In this document: positions 1 through 11,957 of the stretch, one piece after another
Numbering within the stretch: position 1 is the first letter of the stretch
Layout: each line of letters begins with the position of its first letter
Assembly: GCA_021397835.1 (NCBI GenBank)
Contig: JAJFZO010000896.1
Span: 6,302,501 to 6,366,500, forward strand
DNA length: 64,000 nucleotides
Direction of reading: 5' to 3'
From: Moringa oleifera
Lineage: Eukaryota; Streptophyta; Magnoliopsida; Brassicales; Moringaceae
The notes under the pieces: generated by a model
What the model saw: the letters and a program-made list of their open reading frames with translations, nothing else
The model's database searches: none
What the model was told of the DNA's origin: nothing
Made by a program: the position numbers and the translations under genes

Positions 1-1699
1 TTGCCATCTGCAGAGTCACCCAAGAGGGCTACAGTGAGGGACATGGCTCTTGTCCCAGTTGAGGCCACCGACAATGTGATGCCGGTTGTCAGGACTCGTA
101 AACGGTCAAGAAAACTGTGCAGTTTATATGTCGACCTTAACACTGGACATAAGAAAGCCAAGTCCACTCACATGGTGAGTGCGAAGCTGAAAATATCAGA
201 TAAGATCATCACCGCATTCAACGACTTCATGAAGGGCTAGTCATAGTAAGTATTGCATATATGTTGCGTACTATTGGTTTGAATTTAATTTTTTAAAATT
301 TTTTCTCACAGTTTCATTTCATTTCCTTCAGCCGCAACGTAGGCATTGGCCATTCAATTAGCGTGGATTGGTTCAAAGTCTTATAGTGGATCGATGACTC
401 TGTAAGTTTGAAATGTTTTACATTATATTATTGCTTAGATGTCGTGCTTTTGTTTCGTAACCTAATTCCTAGTTTCATTACCAAATTAGAATTCGTACAT
501 TCTGTTCGTAACATGATTCATAGTATTGTAACCAAATTTAGAATTCGTACCTTGATTTCGTAACAAGATTTATAGTATCGTAACCAAATTTAGAATTCGT
601 ACCTTGATTTCGTAACATGATTCATAGTATCGTAACCAAATTTAGAATTCGTACCTTGATTTCAAACATGATTCATAGCATCGTAACCAAATTTAGAATT
701 CGTACCTTCATTTCGTAACATGATTCATAGTACTGATAATATCACTTTTCTGATGTCTCCACCAGCATATTGATGCATATTTACATATACTTCGGAGAAG
801 GCAAAAGGAGCTTCTGGAGCAATATGCACAAAATATCTACATCGGTGATCCTTGGCTATATGTAAGTTCATTGATCATTAAAGTGATTTATCTGATTTTT
901 TATTCAATTTATTTGTTAACTTTGTTTTATTGTTCAAATTTACAGACAACATTTTATTACATTTACAACGAATATGAAAAAGATCCAGATGCTGATTGTC
1001 CTCCGTCACACTCAAACTTTGAAGCGCATAAATGGGAAGAAGATTTCCTGGACCGTGTGCGAGGCAAATTATCAAGTGATTGTCCTGCTTTGAACACTGT
1101 AAATAAGGTTAGTTATCTTCATTAGTAATGCTTTATATACTTATTTTTTCAATATTATGAGTACTCAATAATGATATTTAAACAATATTTAATGTAGCTG
1201 ATGGTTCCTTGCCACATTGGGGGATCTCACTGGCTCCTGGTCGTCATTGATTTTAAAAATTCTCGTTGCGTGTCTTTGACTCATTCCGTCAAGAGATACT
1301 AATTGAGGTGAGGATTCGGCAGCAAAATCCATTTAGATTTATGCTAACCAGCTATATGGCGAGTGGTGGATATTGCATTCAAAAATCAGATGCCAAAATG
1401 CCGGATCTTCCACTTTCATGCACCTTAGAGCCAAAGAACAAGGTCCCCCAGCAACGAAGAAGGTAAGTCTTTTTTCTAGTATGTGTTATTATCAAAAAAT
1501 TCTTGCTGAATGTCTTTCCTTAATCTTAATTATGTTTCTTTTTTTTTGTAGTGGCAATTGTGGTCCTTACATGTTGTATATTATAGAACATTTACTACTT
1601 AGGAAATATTTAAAACACACTGACAATGATATGTCAGTAATTAGAAATCACATGGCAATATATATATTTGCCAACTCTACTGTAGATGATAGTCATTGA
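1..1699 (+). pseudogene. Ulp1-like (C48 family) cysteine peptidase of the MULE, multi-exon, partial
   Basis: Readable exons: 1-240 (basic linker, stop at 238-240; its link to the rest is unsure), about 335-401, 766-861 (begins HIDAYLHILRRRQKE, typical of plant Ulp1-like proteins), 946-1107, 1198-1462 and 1552-1699, most with clear GT/AG borders. The last two exons hold the peptidase core: His in GGSHWLLVVIDF (codon 1228-1230), Asp in VFDSF, and the nucleophile Cys in SGNCGPYMLYIIEH. The triad is therefore visible. A one-base frameshift near 1264 separates the His segment from the Asp segment, and an in-frame TAG lies in the small second exon, so this copy is probably broken. The C-terminus is a natural stop at 1697-1699. 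In the cell such proteins would act as SUMO or ubiquitin-like proteases; their role in transposition is unknown. The N-terminus is missing. Confidence 0.75.
462..735. repeat. About five tandem copies of a 52-bp unit inside a MULE peptidase intron
   Basis: Units contain AACATGATTCATAG, GTAACCAAATTTAG and AATTCGTACCTTGA. Successive copies start about 51-52 bp apart, for example AACATGATT at 614 and again at 665. The array lies in the intron between the exon ending about 401 and the exon starting at 766. Confidence 0.85.
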
Positions 1700-1959
1700 T
1701 TCAATATTTTTGTTCTTATTCAATATCTTTATTTTGTATATACATTTGGCAATTGTATATAACATTTTTTTTTAATTCATTAGAAATTATACAATTGTAT
1801 ATGACATTATTTTGTATATATAATTCAAAATTTTTTGAAACGTTCTTTTTGTCAATAGATGTGTGATGTACTAATAATGTTATGAATTTTGGTAACGCCT
1901 CCATAAGTTTCTAACTTATCAATCAAGTTATGAATTTTAGTCATGATTCATCATAATTA

Positions 1960-2700
1960 TGTCGGATTTTCTAATCAAGTTACGAATTTTACTATAGTTT
2001 CAAGCCATAAGTTTGCATGATTTCATAATCAAGTTAGGAACATTACTCACAATTTACTAATCAAGTTATGAATTACTAATCAAGTTACGAATTTTACTAA
2101 TGATTTCATTATACAAGTATGCACGATTTCATTATTAAGTTACAATCATTACTCACAATTTACTAATCAAGTTACGAATTTTACTAACAATTTCGTTATA
2201 CAAGTATGCACAATTTCATAATCAAATTACGAACATTACTTACAATTTACTAATCAAGTTACGAATTTTACTAATGATTTCATTATACAAGTATGCACGA
2301 TTTCATTATTAAGTTACAATCATTACTCACAATTTACTAATCAAGTTACGAATTTTACTAACAATTTCGTTATACAAGTATGCACTATTTTATAATCAAA
2401 TTACGAACATTACTTACAATTTACTAATCAAGTTACGAATTTTACTAACGATTTCATTATACAAGTATGCACGATTTCATTATTAAGTTACGATCATTAC
2501 TCATGATTTACTAATCAAGTTACGAATTTTACTAACGATTTCATTATACAAGTATGCACGATTTCATTATTAAGTTACGATCATTACTCATGATTTACTA
2601 ATCAAGTTACGAATTTTACTAACGATTTCCTTATACAAGTATGTACGATTTCATAATCAAGTTATGAACATTACTAACGATTTATTAATCAAGTTATGAA
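1960..2700. repeat. 87-bp tandem array between the convergent MULE genes
   Basis: A unit starting ACTAATCAAGTTACGAATTT and containing TATACAAGTATGCACGATTT recurs about every 87 bp, for seven to eight copies, with alternating subtypes (TTCATTATTAAG and TTCATAATCAAA). It occupies the space downstream of both MULE genes. Copies become more diverged towards 1960. The block from 1700 to 1960 is AT-rich with weaker relatives of the unit and no gene. Confidence 0.85.
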
Positions 2701-2850
2701 TTCAATGGACAAAAATAAGGAATACTCATCCTCATGTAACAATTGATCTGCATGTAACAATTGAAACTATATAAAAACCTAACTTAAAATCCGAATCTGT
2801 AGTGACATAGAAGTTAAAAATCATCAATATAATCAAAATACTATGATTTA

Positions 2851-5536
2851 TCATAAGTCAATGGTGCAATCATCTTGTGAAGTTGATTTGTGAGGCATTT
2901 GACAAGTTTGTAAATTATGACCAACTCCACCACAATTATGGCATTTACAAAAAAATTGATCAGGGACATTTGACGATTGACAGTGGCTTACTCCATCAAA
3001 ATATTATGGATTCGAGCATGTTAATCGATTGTGCCCATGTTGACAGCATCTAGAGCATTTTTTTTTACGCGCCCTCTCCCTACCAGAGGGTAGTCTCTGC
3101 TTCTTTGGACACCCAACTGACTTACCATTATTCGGTGCTAATACCACAACTCTTTTGATTTCCTCGGGTACATTCCAATCAGACTTGTCACCAACTGGAT
3201 ATACCGGCTCAGCATATGCTGCTACTAGTTGATCCTGTTTGTAATAGTTAGAGCAAAGATTTATGAAATCAATATTACGTTCCCTGCAAAAAGTACACAA
3301 TTTATGAAGTTAATGAAAAAAATAACATGAATAATGAAATTAACAAAACCATCAGTATCACCTAGAAGCTGCCAGTGCATGTGCACATGGCAAAAGATCA
3401 GCTTGAAACTCCTTACAAGTACAAGTACGTTCGATAAGGTTCACAACTACCTCTTTACCCTTGTGCCTAACTAAAAATACGTTCCAATCAATATTGGAAG
3501 TTGTCATTTGTAATGAAACTTTTAGTCTCTCATTCATCAATGAGTGAACCCACTCTGTGAGTTGTGACCTTCAAGCCTTAGCTTTTTTCAATCAATCATA
3601 GAACTAACATTGCATCATATCTCGAATGAATTCCAATAAAGCCATAACAGGCAACTCACGAGCAAATCAAAGACATGAATTCAAGCTCTCGGCAATGTTA
3701 GTGGTCATGAGTTGATAACGTCTCCAGGGGCAATACACACGTGACCATTTTTTTCGATCTTCCTTGATGATATATTCAAAAGCTTTAGGGTGATTAGCCT
3801 GTAACTCAGTTATTAATTTATTAAATTCAGATTCTCGATATGCCCTAGCTGCACTATAAAATATCTTAGATACATCTTATCTCTTAAACTTATTCTTTAT
3901 GTTTTGAGCCATATGCCAGGAACATAAACAATGACAAGAATTGGGAAAGACCTTTTCAGTGGCCTTTGCAATACTGGCATGATGATCTGATATAATAACC
4001 AAGTCTTCAACCGAACCATTTGCTTCTTTTAGCTGCCCCAAGAACCATTCCCATGCTTCATAGTTTTGCGAGTCACCATACTCGAATGCTACTGGATATA
4101 TCTGTTCATTCCCATCTTTACACGTTGCTACAAACATTACACCGTGGAACCTCCCTTTTAGATGCGCAGTATCGATAGCAATGACCTGTCTAATTACTGA
4201 ATGAAACCCCCTCAATGATTGTCCAAGAGCCACAAATAAATACTTAAATCGATTAGTTCCATCCTCGATGCATATGTGAGCCCTAGTTCCCGAATTAATA
4301 GTTTGCAACATGTAGCAGTATGAAGGCAGTTGTTGATATTACTCAATTGGATCATCATATGTAAGAGATAATGCATACTCTTTAGCCTTCCAAGCTTTAC
4401 TATATAAAATCTGTATGCCATATAATTCTTTCATATCTCTCATGATGTCTTTGGGCTTAATGATTCTAGCATTGGTAGACAACCTCTGAGCTACAATTTC
4501 TCCAATAACAGCAGAACTTGCTTGTCGATATCATTGATGCAACTCTTCAACTGTGCAAGTATGTATTAAATCACACCTTCTAATTTGGAAGAATTGCCCT
4601 TGTGCAACTCTTACAGCACGAACCTTCCATGCATAATTTCCTTCTCTACAAGCAATCTCAAATACTGATTTGTTAGACCTAGTGACTCTAAATTCAAAGT
4701 TCTCAATTAATGCATGCATACCCAAAAATCACTTCAACTCTTTCTTGTTTGGGAAAAACTGACCTCTAACAAGGGTATGAATCGGAGTCACTGATTCCAT
4801 AGTAGGAGTCGGAGTAAGACTATATAATTCAGTACCCAACACATTATATCATCTGAAAACACCATTATTGAATTATTATGTACTTCTGGGCATGCAACTT
4901 GGATATAAGGTGGGACAATACATAAGTTTTCATTCAATTCTTCATTGTCGAGTTCTACCTCTACAGTGAGTTCACATTGATCTTCACTAGTAGGCTGAGT
5001 AGGTTGAGTTCCCATGATTCGGTATTCATACCCAATATCATAGTCCACCTGTTCATCCAAATTTATCTCATCGGTGTGCTGAGTGTCAAGAGGAGTATAC
5101 TATGGATGAATTGTTCGGTGCCATAAATGTTTAATTACATAGCAAGATTACTTCTCGTATAAGAGTTAAAAGGATTAACTCCTCCTGAAATTTCACTTTC
5201 ACATACACCATGCCTATTTTTAACAAAATTTCTCTCCACCAAATCAACAATTATATGTGGAACTATACTGTCATCGTACAACATAAACTCAACATCTTCA
5301 TCATTCCTTAACTTAATTTTGACAGCAGTTTTTTCAAATCTTACTATGGTATGTAGTACAATATCAATATTAGAGAAATCAGCCTCCACGCAACATTTAA
5401 CCAAATCCAACAACTGTACATATTTCAAATCCCTCCGAATAACATATCCCTTAGTTTTGATGGCTCTGCCAATATACTCAAAACTTCCTCTATACTCGGA
5501 CCACTCACTATTTCAAGTTATAATGATCCGAATTCT
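2851..5536 (-). pseudogene. MuDR-type MULE transposase, decayed
   Basis: Read on the - strand from about 5536 to a stop at 2851-2853. In order: an N-terminal MuDR-like region (SEWSEYRGSFEYIGRAIK, then LRNDEDVEFML at about 5290), an acidic linker (5060-4800), a second N-terminal transposase domain (FEFRVTRSNKSVFEIACREG, 4700), the MULE catalytic core (IDTAHLKGRFHG with the first Asp, IISDHHASIAKA with the second Asp, then CSWHMAQNIKNKF), a TNIAESLNS segment near 3690, a SWIM zinc finger (CTCKEFQADLLPCAHA, about 3400) and two zinc knuckles (CSRCCQHGHNRLTC about 3030 and CHNCGGVGHNLQTC about 2910). In-frame stops and frameshifts occur near 5510, 4510, 4330, 3880 and 3003, so this is a relic. A probable splice acceptor lies at about 5536. 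Confidence 0.9.
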
Positions 5537-6345
5537 GTAATGATAAAAAAAAAACATTTCAAATAACAACTGAAACGAATTAACTATTACAAATACGAAT
5601 ATATGATTTCGCATGTTACGATTTCATCAAATAAGTTATGATTTCATCAAATAAGTCACGATTGAAAAACTTGTTACTAAAACTTGTTACGATTTTATGA
5701 ATGTTACGAATCTCATAATGATGTTATCAAATAAGTCATGATTGAAAAACTTGTTACGATAAACCAAGTAAGATACGATTTTCAAACATGTATGAAACTA
5801 AGATTATGATACGATTCTCAACCAAAGTTATGAAATACAAAGGAGGAGATCATGATATAAATAGATACAACTGAAATCTTCATGGTTTTAAGCTACATTA
5901 CAGTTTAAACGGTATACCTATCACCTTCTTTACCCATTCGAGCACGGTCTGATTATGAAGAAGAATATATTGTCAAAAACACGAGCTTCTTTCTTTGCGC
6001 AAGATAACTAGCCTTTGATTTGTTCTTGGGATCTTGATTTGATAGATCTTGGATACAAAGATTGGAAGAAATAAAACTCAAAGGAAGGGCAAAGAAAGAC
6101 AGAGCTCGAAGAGAGATAGAGGTCGAAAGAAAGAAAGAATTTTCCTCCAAAAAAGAAATGTGTTCAGACGAATCTCATGAATTTTTTGAGTTCATTTAAT
6201 TTTTAAGGGTATCATTGTCTTTTGTAAGAGTATTTTTGATTTTTCAAGATATTTAAGTGTTAAAAAAACCAAACTTAGTAAAACATGTTTTTTTTTTTAC
6301 AAAAGCCCGATGCCGAACTACCAATTTTGGCAATTTCCTCTCCGG
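5537..6345 (-). other. 5' region of the MULE transposase: degenerate GTTACGA-type repeats and probable leader
   Basis: From 5570 to 5845 words such as AAATAAGTTATGATTTCAT and GAAAAACTTGTTACGAT recur irregularly and resemble the units of the 52- and 87-bp arrays. From about 5950 to 6150, read on the - strand, there is a CT/GA-rich stretch typical of a plant 5' leader; its 65-codon open frame shows no recognisable protein. Beyond that lies AT-rich sequence up to the presumed element border. Confidence 0.4.
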
Positions 6346-6515
6346 GGGTTAATCCTGAATAACTAAAGAGAATGAAGAAAAGACAGACTGATAAAAAATA
6401 TCGAGAGCAACGGAAGGTAGATCATAAAAATTGAAGTCTATCTTTTATATGCCTCTCTTCACAGCTATCTGTTTTTCTTTTGTTGTCCTTTGTTTCCTTC
6501 TATTTTGTTTGAGGA

Positions 6516-7549
6516 ATGCAGAAACAGAAGATGACGATGGAGCATGAACTGGAGACGCTCCGCACGAAAAATGCGATTTTAAAGTCCGAGAATGATGATA
6601 TGAAAAAGAGCGACACGGAGATGAAAGAAAAGTTATCATGTCAAGGGGAAAACATGAAAAAATTAAAAGAGGGGTTTGACAAGTTGAAATTGAAGTATGA
6701 AAGGCAAGATTCCATTGTCAAGGCGCTTTCACGCCATGTGGTAACTCTCTATCTCTCCATCTTTCTTCTGGTTGTTTATAGTGAATTATAACAATTAAGG
6801 CACTCAAAACTGCACATGAGATCTGCTACTAGCTGCCCAGCAAAGAATATACACAGTTGGAACGAGTTTTCCTACTCCGGAGTAGATAGTTAAATTATGT
6901 AACCTAATCTGATCCATGATTCCTTTACATATTTCTCCTCCGTTTTTGGAGTTTCCATTTTTCCTTTACATATTTGTCCATCCAAACTTCGTAAGTTACA
7001 GCATTCAGGGCATTCATGTGGCACAATTATTGAGGATAAGTTTCATATTGCACGTCATAGCATCTTCTATCAAAGTCTCCACAGCCATAATAATTAGAGT
7101 ATTGTCTCCTGTTTGCTGTGGGTCAAGTCAACGTCGGTGAGAGAGAGAAAGAGAGAGAAGTAGCTAAGTAAAAAGTTGATTTCCAGCAGAGACCTTACCT
7201 TTTTCTGTCATCCATTCACTCCCTGTAATAAATTTTGTGGAGTCTTAGGACAAACAGCTCAAAAGTTGGAAAAAAGAATAATGAAGTTTTGTTACTTATA
7301 AACTATATGAGTACAAATATTAATCTTACTAATATCAAGGATTATCCTGCCATTAACGGTGGTATCATTTTTAAATTTATTGTTTTTTTAAATGATAACA
7401 TTATTACTGCTTCACAGCGTGACGATCTCCAACTGGAAACTCAAAAGCTCAGGGAAGAAAATGCGTTATTGAAGCGAAATGTCAACCAGAATGATCAATC
7501 ATCATAGATTGCGGAGATGCAGCTTAACATGAAGGTGCTTCAAGTTCAA
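6516..7549 (+). pseudogene. Small two-exon coiled-coil gene, unidentified, probably interrupted by a stop
   Basis: Exon 1 (6516-6740) begins with ATG after a CT-rich leader and encodes a highly charged coiled coil (for example HELETLRTKNAILKSENDD). A consensus donor GTAACT follows in phase 0. Exon 2 begins after an AG at 7416-7417 and continues the heptad pattern in the same phase (DLQLETQKLREENALLKR). A TAG at 7505-7507 stops the spliced product at about 104 residues. The same frame stays open after it (IAEMQLNMKVLQVQ) up to a good GTGAGT donor at 7550, so the TAG may be a point mutation from CAG. I do not recognise the family. A basic-zipper or structural coiled-coil fragment is possible, and so is a functional truncated gene. 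No downstream exon is convincing. Confidence 0.45.
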
Positions 7550-8926
7550 GTGAGTGCTTTATGTGGGTTGATCATCAATGAAAAACAGAAGAATATTCCG
7601 TGAGTATAAGCAAGATGAGGTATGTGTCAAATATCACTTGAACCATATTGCTTTTTTTTTTCTTTTTCTTTCTGTCTCTTTCTTTTCAAATTTCATGATA
7701 GAACTACGCATTCAAACCATGAGAATTGTACTAAGAAGAAACCTAATCTTTCTTTAGAAGTTTTTAGTAAGGAATTTCATAAATCCCTTATTTTTGTTAG
7801 TTAGCAGCTTACATGCATACACATGTTAATTTATTCTTAATAACAGAAACAATCACACTTGTCACTAATTATGAATACAAGCAGATAGCTCACAAAATAA
7901 TGGATTTTACTAGATGAAGTCCTCATTTGATTTTTATTATTACCAAATTGATGTATATATCCAATCCAAAATATTACTAACTTATTAAAAGTATTTCACT
8001 TTTTAATAAAATTTATATCTTTTTAATGTATACCCAACCTGAAATTCTATTTGAAAAATCATGATTGAAGAAAAAATTTAAAACTGCATAGTATAGGACC
8101 AACTACTTGCTTCTCTTGTTACTATTCAAAATGTACCCAGGCCAGCCCCTTTCCTTAACACATTGCAGTAAAATCCAAAAGCATAGAAAGAATGCAACAT
8201 ATCAATATACACACAGAAAAAAACATTCATGTCTTGCCTTCATGTCAATAAATCTAAAATTTGTTACATAATAATCACTAATTAAATACCTGCATTCTCT
8301 ACATGTTTCCTTACTGTTATTTGTTAACACTAAATCAGTTAAATTAATGAAAAAAATTAAGCAATATTGAAGGTTGAAAAGGTAAACATATATAAAAAAA
8401 CTCAAAATACTTTACCAAACTGAAATAAAAATGGATAAATTATTTTAAAAATATAAATAATAGACAAAAAAAATAAAAGATAATCAAGACTTTAATATGT
8501 TGAAAAAATAGTCAAATTAAAATTTTAATTAATTATATTAAAATTGGCACCATGCATATCTATACTAATTAACTGTTCTTCCCCCCCCCCCCCCCCCATA
8601 AGCTTCTATTTTCCAACAAAACACTGCCAAACATCATAACACTGTTATAAATATTATTTACATCTCAAACAACTTCTTCATCTTAATCTCAAATGAAATT
8701 AGAGGGGAAAAAAGCTGAATACTTGTGTTTTCACCAGTAAGAACTATTTTTATTCATTCACAAGAATTTGAAGCAAAATAAGAATTGTCTCCATGCAAAA
8801 GAAGAGTTTTCTTCGTTAATAAAAAAAATGATGAAGTCACTCTAACCATAATTGTCTTCAATTCATAAGCATATGGCCACATGACCCAAGCATAGGTACT
8901 CTATTTATTATAATACAATGATGTGG
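7550..8926. other. AT-rich intergenic stretch, no gene seen; 17-C homopolymer
   Basis: No open frame here resembles a known protein. A run of 17 cytosines sits at 8581-8597 in otherwise AT-rich DNA. The right edge is the TGG target duplication of the CACTA element. Confidence 0.6.
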
Positions 8927-8937
8927 CACTACAACAA

Positions 8938-9115
8938 AATAGCCTTTTATTCACAGACTTTTTATGGCTTTTGTTCACAGTTGTAAAACTGTTGACTATG
9001 TTGATGTGAACAAAAGTCAGTGAAAATAGTTCACAGTTCTAAAACTGTGAACAAATCTTTAATGAACTGTGAACTAATATAGTTTTATTCACAGTTCTAT
9101 AACTGTGAATAAAAC
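8938..9115. repeat. Subterminal palindromic repeats, Ulp1-side end of CACTA copy 1
   Basis: About five units of the palindrome TTCACAGTT, short spacer, AACTGTGAA, linked by stretches such as TTAATGAACTGTGAACT. In CACTA elements such subterminal repeats are the usual binding sites for the element-encoded DNA-binding protein. That role is inferred here. Confidence 0.85.
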
Positions 9116-9825
9116 TATTACTTTTTTTATTAATTTTTAAAAAAAACAAAAACCAAATTGATAAATAATTAAAAATTTTAATTACATTTAATTTGTTTTT
9201 GTTTTTAATGTATAATAATTTAAAATTAAATCATTATTTAATTTTTGATAATCTTAATTTTGTAATTATAATTCATATTTTTAATTACTATTTGATTACT
9301 GTATTTTTCAAAATCAAAATTTTTTGCTTAGGATTTCACATTTTTCTATTTACTTAAAAATAAAATTTAAAAATATAAAAAATATTGCATATAATTAAAA
9401 AGTAAACCATCACAAACGATTTTAACACTACTACGACACTTCAATAAAATATAACACACTACCACCAATTTTCAAACTAAAAAGCAGTTCAATAGTATTC
9501 ACACACTTTATTGCAATCTTACACCACCACCATACCTCAATACAATTTGACACCACCATTACTTCATTAAGTCACAATATATTTTAATTCAATGTAGCAT
9601 ATATTCATGATCACTTCTTTTATCATAATACACTTCAATATAACATATATTGATTACCATTTTGAAACTATAATGAATCATAATTCTCATCTATGTGATC
9701 TTCCAACTATGTATGAAACACATAGAGGAAAATTAATTTACAAATTAAAAGTTAAAAAGCAAATACTTTCAATTCCTAACTACTATATAATGCATTCCAA
9801 AATTTAAAATATAAGTCCTACACTT

Positions 9826-10270
9826 TCACCTGAATCCTAATATAATGCTCTATATGTATTGCCCAAACTCTTGTCTAACATCATCAAGCTCAGACTGACT
9901 GTAGGTATCAACATCCATTAGCTATACATGTGAAAAATATAAAAGTTAGTACAATTATAATTTTAATATTATACACAACATTTTATAAAAACAAATTATT
10001 TAAAAACTTACTATTTTCGAGTATGGTGCATCATTGTTATGTCTGTTAATGATATCCTTCATGTATTTCATCACATAATATCCGCACTCATGGTTAGAAG
10101 GTTGACGTGGACACTGCATTAGCATAATTTAGATGTTACATTTTATGACTAAAGATAATGAAATTTAATATAACATATGGTCCATAATATAAATACCTTA
10201 GCAACAATACTTTGGCAATTCCGTCGGCTAATAGATGGCATGTCAATTGCGAAAAACATTCTAAAAGAGA
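9826..10270 (-). pseudogene. Ulp1-type C48 peptidase C-terminal fragment in CACTA copy 1
   Basis: Three exons on the - strand: 10270-10197, 10113-10012 (102 bp) and 9921-9826 (96 bp, stop TGA), with GT/AG borders. The middle exon encodes CPRQ followed by HECGYYVMKYMRDI, which contains the catalytic Cys of the Ulp1-like proteins carried by many plant CACTA elements; the last exon (DVDTYSQSELNDVRQEFGQY) is their usual C-terminus. The His and Asp segments of the fold are not seen upstream, so only the C-terminal part was captured or kept. Unlike copy 2, the first exon has no stop (CGA at the site where copy 2 has TGA), so this small frame is intact. Confidence 0.75.
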
Positions 10271-10377
10271 TAAAAAAAAAAAGTTACTAATCTTGAAATT
10301 GCAATTACGTATACTAATGTAAGTGTAAAATAATTAAACTCACATGGATATGAGCATGTCTAACTCAGTGCGAGAAC

Positions 10378-10860
10378 CACGCCATAGGTCTGGAACCCCC
10401 AGACCCCTCACTCAGATCTGGAAACTCCAGTCCAGATTTGGAACCCCTCACCCAATCTGGAACCCCAACCCAGATTTGGAACCCTTCACCCAGGTTTGAA
10501 ACTCTCAGCCTAGATGTGGAACCCCAGCCCAGATCTGGAACCCCTCTCACCCAGATCTGAAACACTCAGCCTAGATCTAGAATTCCAGCCCAGATCTGGA
10601 ACTCCTCTCCCCCAGATCCGAAACACTCAGCCTAAATCTAGAACACCAGCCCAGATTTGGAACTCCTCTCACCCAAATCCAAAACTCTTAGCCTAGATCT
10701 AGAACCCCTCAACCAGGAACTCTCATCCCACATTTGGGAACCCATACATCTAAATCTTGGATCTTAACAAATATTTTGAACCTCAAAATAGATCTAAAAT
10801 CTTGATGAAAATGAAACCATGCATATATCTAGAATCCCAATGGGAGGAAAACGACATCCG
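10378..10860. repeat. Degenerate AGATCTGG-type tandem array in CACTA copy 1
   Basis: Units built on CCCAGATCTGGAACCCC and TAGATCTAGAAC alternate every roughly 20-35 bp, forming a higher-order unit of about 60 bp (best between 10380 and 10720). The open frames across it are repeated proline- and serine-rich peptides without a recognisable domain, and I regard them as non-coding. Confidence 0.8.
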
Positions 10861-11204
10861 AATTTGAGCTTAAAAATAACGAAACTAAAAGCCAAAAATC
10901 AAGGAATAATAATTTTTGCATTTTAACAAAAAATATGAGCACAATATTTCTGGAGAAAAGATTAAACTTACTGAAAAAAGGGGAGGAGATGTGGAACCCA
11001 AAAGCAAGTAACACTGCACACACTCTTAATCCCTTCGATGTAAATGGTTAGGACCGATTGAATGTTTGGTTTGCACATCTACAGCCCGGAGAGGCTGTCC
11101 TCACAGTGTGCACTTCTTACCCAAAGAATCAGAGAAATGTTTGAGTAATTGAAGAAAAAGAATGAATGAATTAATTAATTTGTCGATGTTTCTGGAGAAG
11201 ATGC

Positions 11205-11350
11205 AAAGATTTGTTCACAGTTATAGCCATAACTGTGAATAAAAGATGCAGAGCTTTGTTCACAGTTACTGCCAGAACTATGAATAAAACCCTTTATTCA
11301 CAGTTATGGCTGAAACTGTGAATAAAAGATGCAGAGCTTTGTTCACAAAG
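11205..11350. repeat. Internal cluster of the palindromic repeat, CACTA copy 1
   Basis: Three units of the TTCACAGTT/AACTGTGAA palindrome, each linked to GATGCAGAGCTTTG, lie inside the element between the unidentified segment and the tandem array. This suggests the element grew by joining two repeat-bounded pieces. Confidence 0.75.
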
Positions 11351-11386
11351 GTTAGTGCCTTTATTCACTCACTGTCACTGCCTCCT

Positions 11387-11593
11387 TCATTCACTTGCAC
11401 ATGGATTCACAGCTTCACCAGAAAAAGAAAGCGCGGGAGAAAAGGGGGAGGGCTGAGGAAGGCCGACTGTAACTTCAGCTTGGTGGTGGTGGGCGTGCGT
11501 GAGCATCCCTTTCCTTCTACTGCTGTGAGGCAGCAGAGGGATTTGCTTTTTATATATGTTCTCATCACCTTCTGGAGAGGGCATGACTTCCAT
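11387..11593 (-). CDS. Unidentified 68-residue open frame in captured segment (copy 1)
   Basis: An ATG-started frame (MEVMPSPEGDENIYKKQ..., ending EAVNPCASE) is present at the same place in copy 2 with three amino-acid differences. Synonymous differences are about as frequent as non-synonymous ones, so conservation alone does not show selection. An overlapping 111-residue frame on the opposite strand (11306-11641, +) is also kept in both copies. A histidine-rich stretch followed by AEVTVGLPQPSP vaguely recalls plant transcription-factor N-termini, but I cannot name a family. It may be a captured exon plus leader rather than a real gene. Confidence 0.25.
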   Translation of the reverse strand: MEVMPSPEGDENIYKKQIPLLPHSSRRKGMLTHAHHHQAEVTVGLPQPSPFSPALSFSGEAVNPCASE

Positions 11594-11957
11594 CTGAATA
11601 AGCTACACACTGTACACGTGTACTTATTACCACTTCTATAATTCAAGCCTAATTCCTATGTATTTTAACAAGTTGAACATACTAAGCATATTGACCATGT
11701 TTCTGACCATTTATTAATTAACTAGCAGTGAAACATGGAAAAATAAGTCAAGTTTTCAAGGGGGAAGCCAGCATGCTAAACTTGAAGCAATTCTGCCCCA
11801 TCGTTGGTCCCTGCCTCTTAAGCTTTGTCAAGGGAACACATACAGAGGGTACGTATCTTGTTTACAGCTTCATTAATCAAACTTGGAGCACTGGATCCTC
11901 TTAATTCGTTTGGAATTAATTAATGGTTTGGCTTAACTTTACAGCATATCTCACAGT

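Larger units (their letters stand above)
1..6345. mobile_element. Mutator-like element (MULE) carrying a Ulp1-like peptidase; left end outside window
   Basis: The segment combines a Ulp1-like cysteine peptidase gene on the + strand (1-1699) and a MuDR-type transposase on the - strand (2851-5536), separated and flanked by arrays rich in GTTACGA-like words. Linkage of a MULE transposase with a Ulp1-like protease is known from the plant Kaonashi (KI) group of non-TIR MULEs. The right border is placed near 6345, where a stretch reading CCAATTTTGGCAATTTCC precedes sequence of different character. No terminal inverted repeat or 9-bp target duplication can be checked because the left end lies outside the window. 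Both genes have stops or frameshifts, so the copy looks inactive. Confidence 0.65.

Noticed and set aside
462..735. 52-bp array as a centromeric or telomeric satellite
   Set aside because: Only about five copies, confined to a MULE intron.
9607..9807. 66-codon frame identical at 57687-57887
   Set aside because: It lies in AT-rich DNA antisense to the Ulp1 fragment; identity reflects recent transposition, not coding function.
10365..10696. Proline/serine-rich frames in the AGATCTGG-type array, similar in both CACTA copies
   Set aside because: Repeated peptide mirrors the DNA repeat, and both strands are open; conservation is explained by the recent common origin of the copies.
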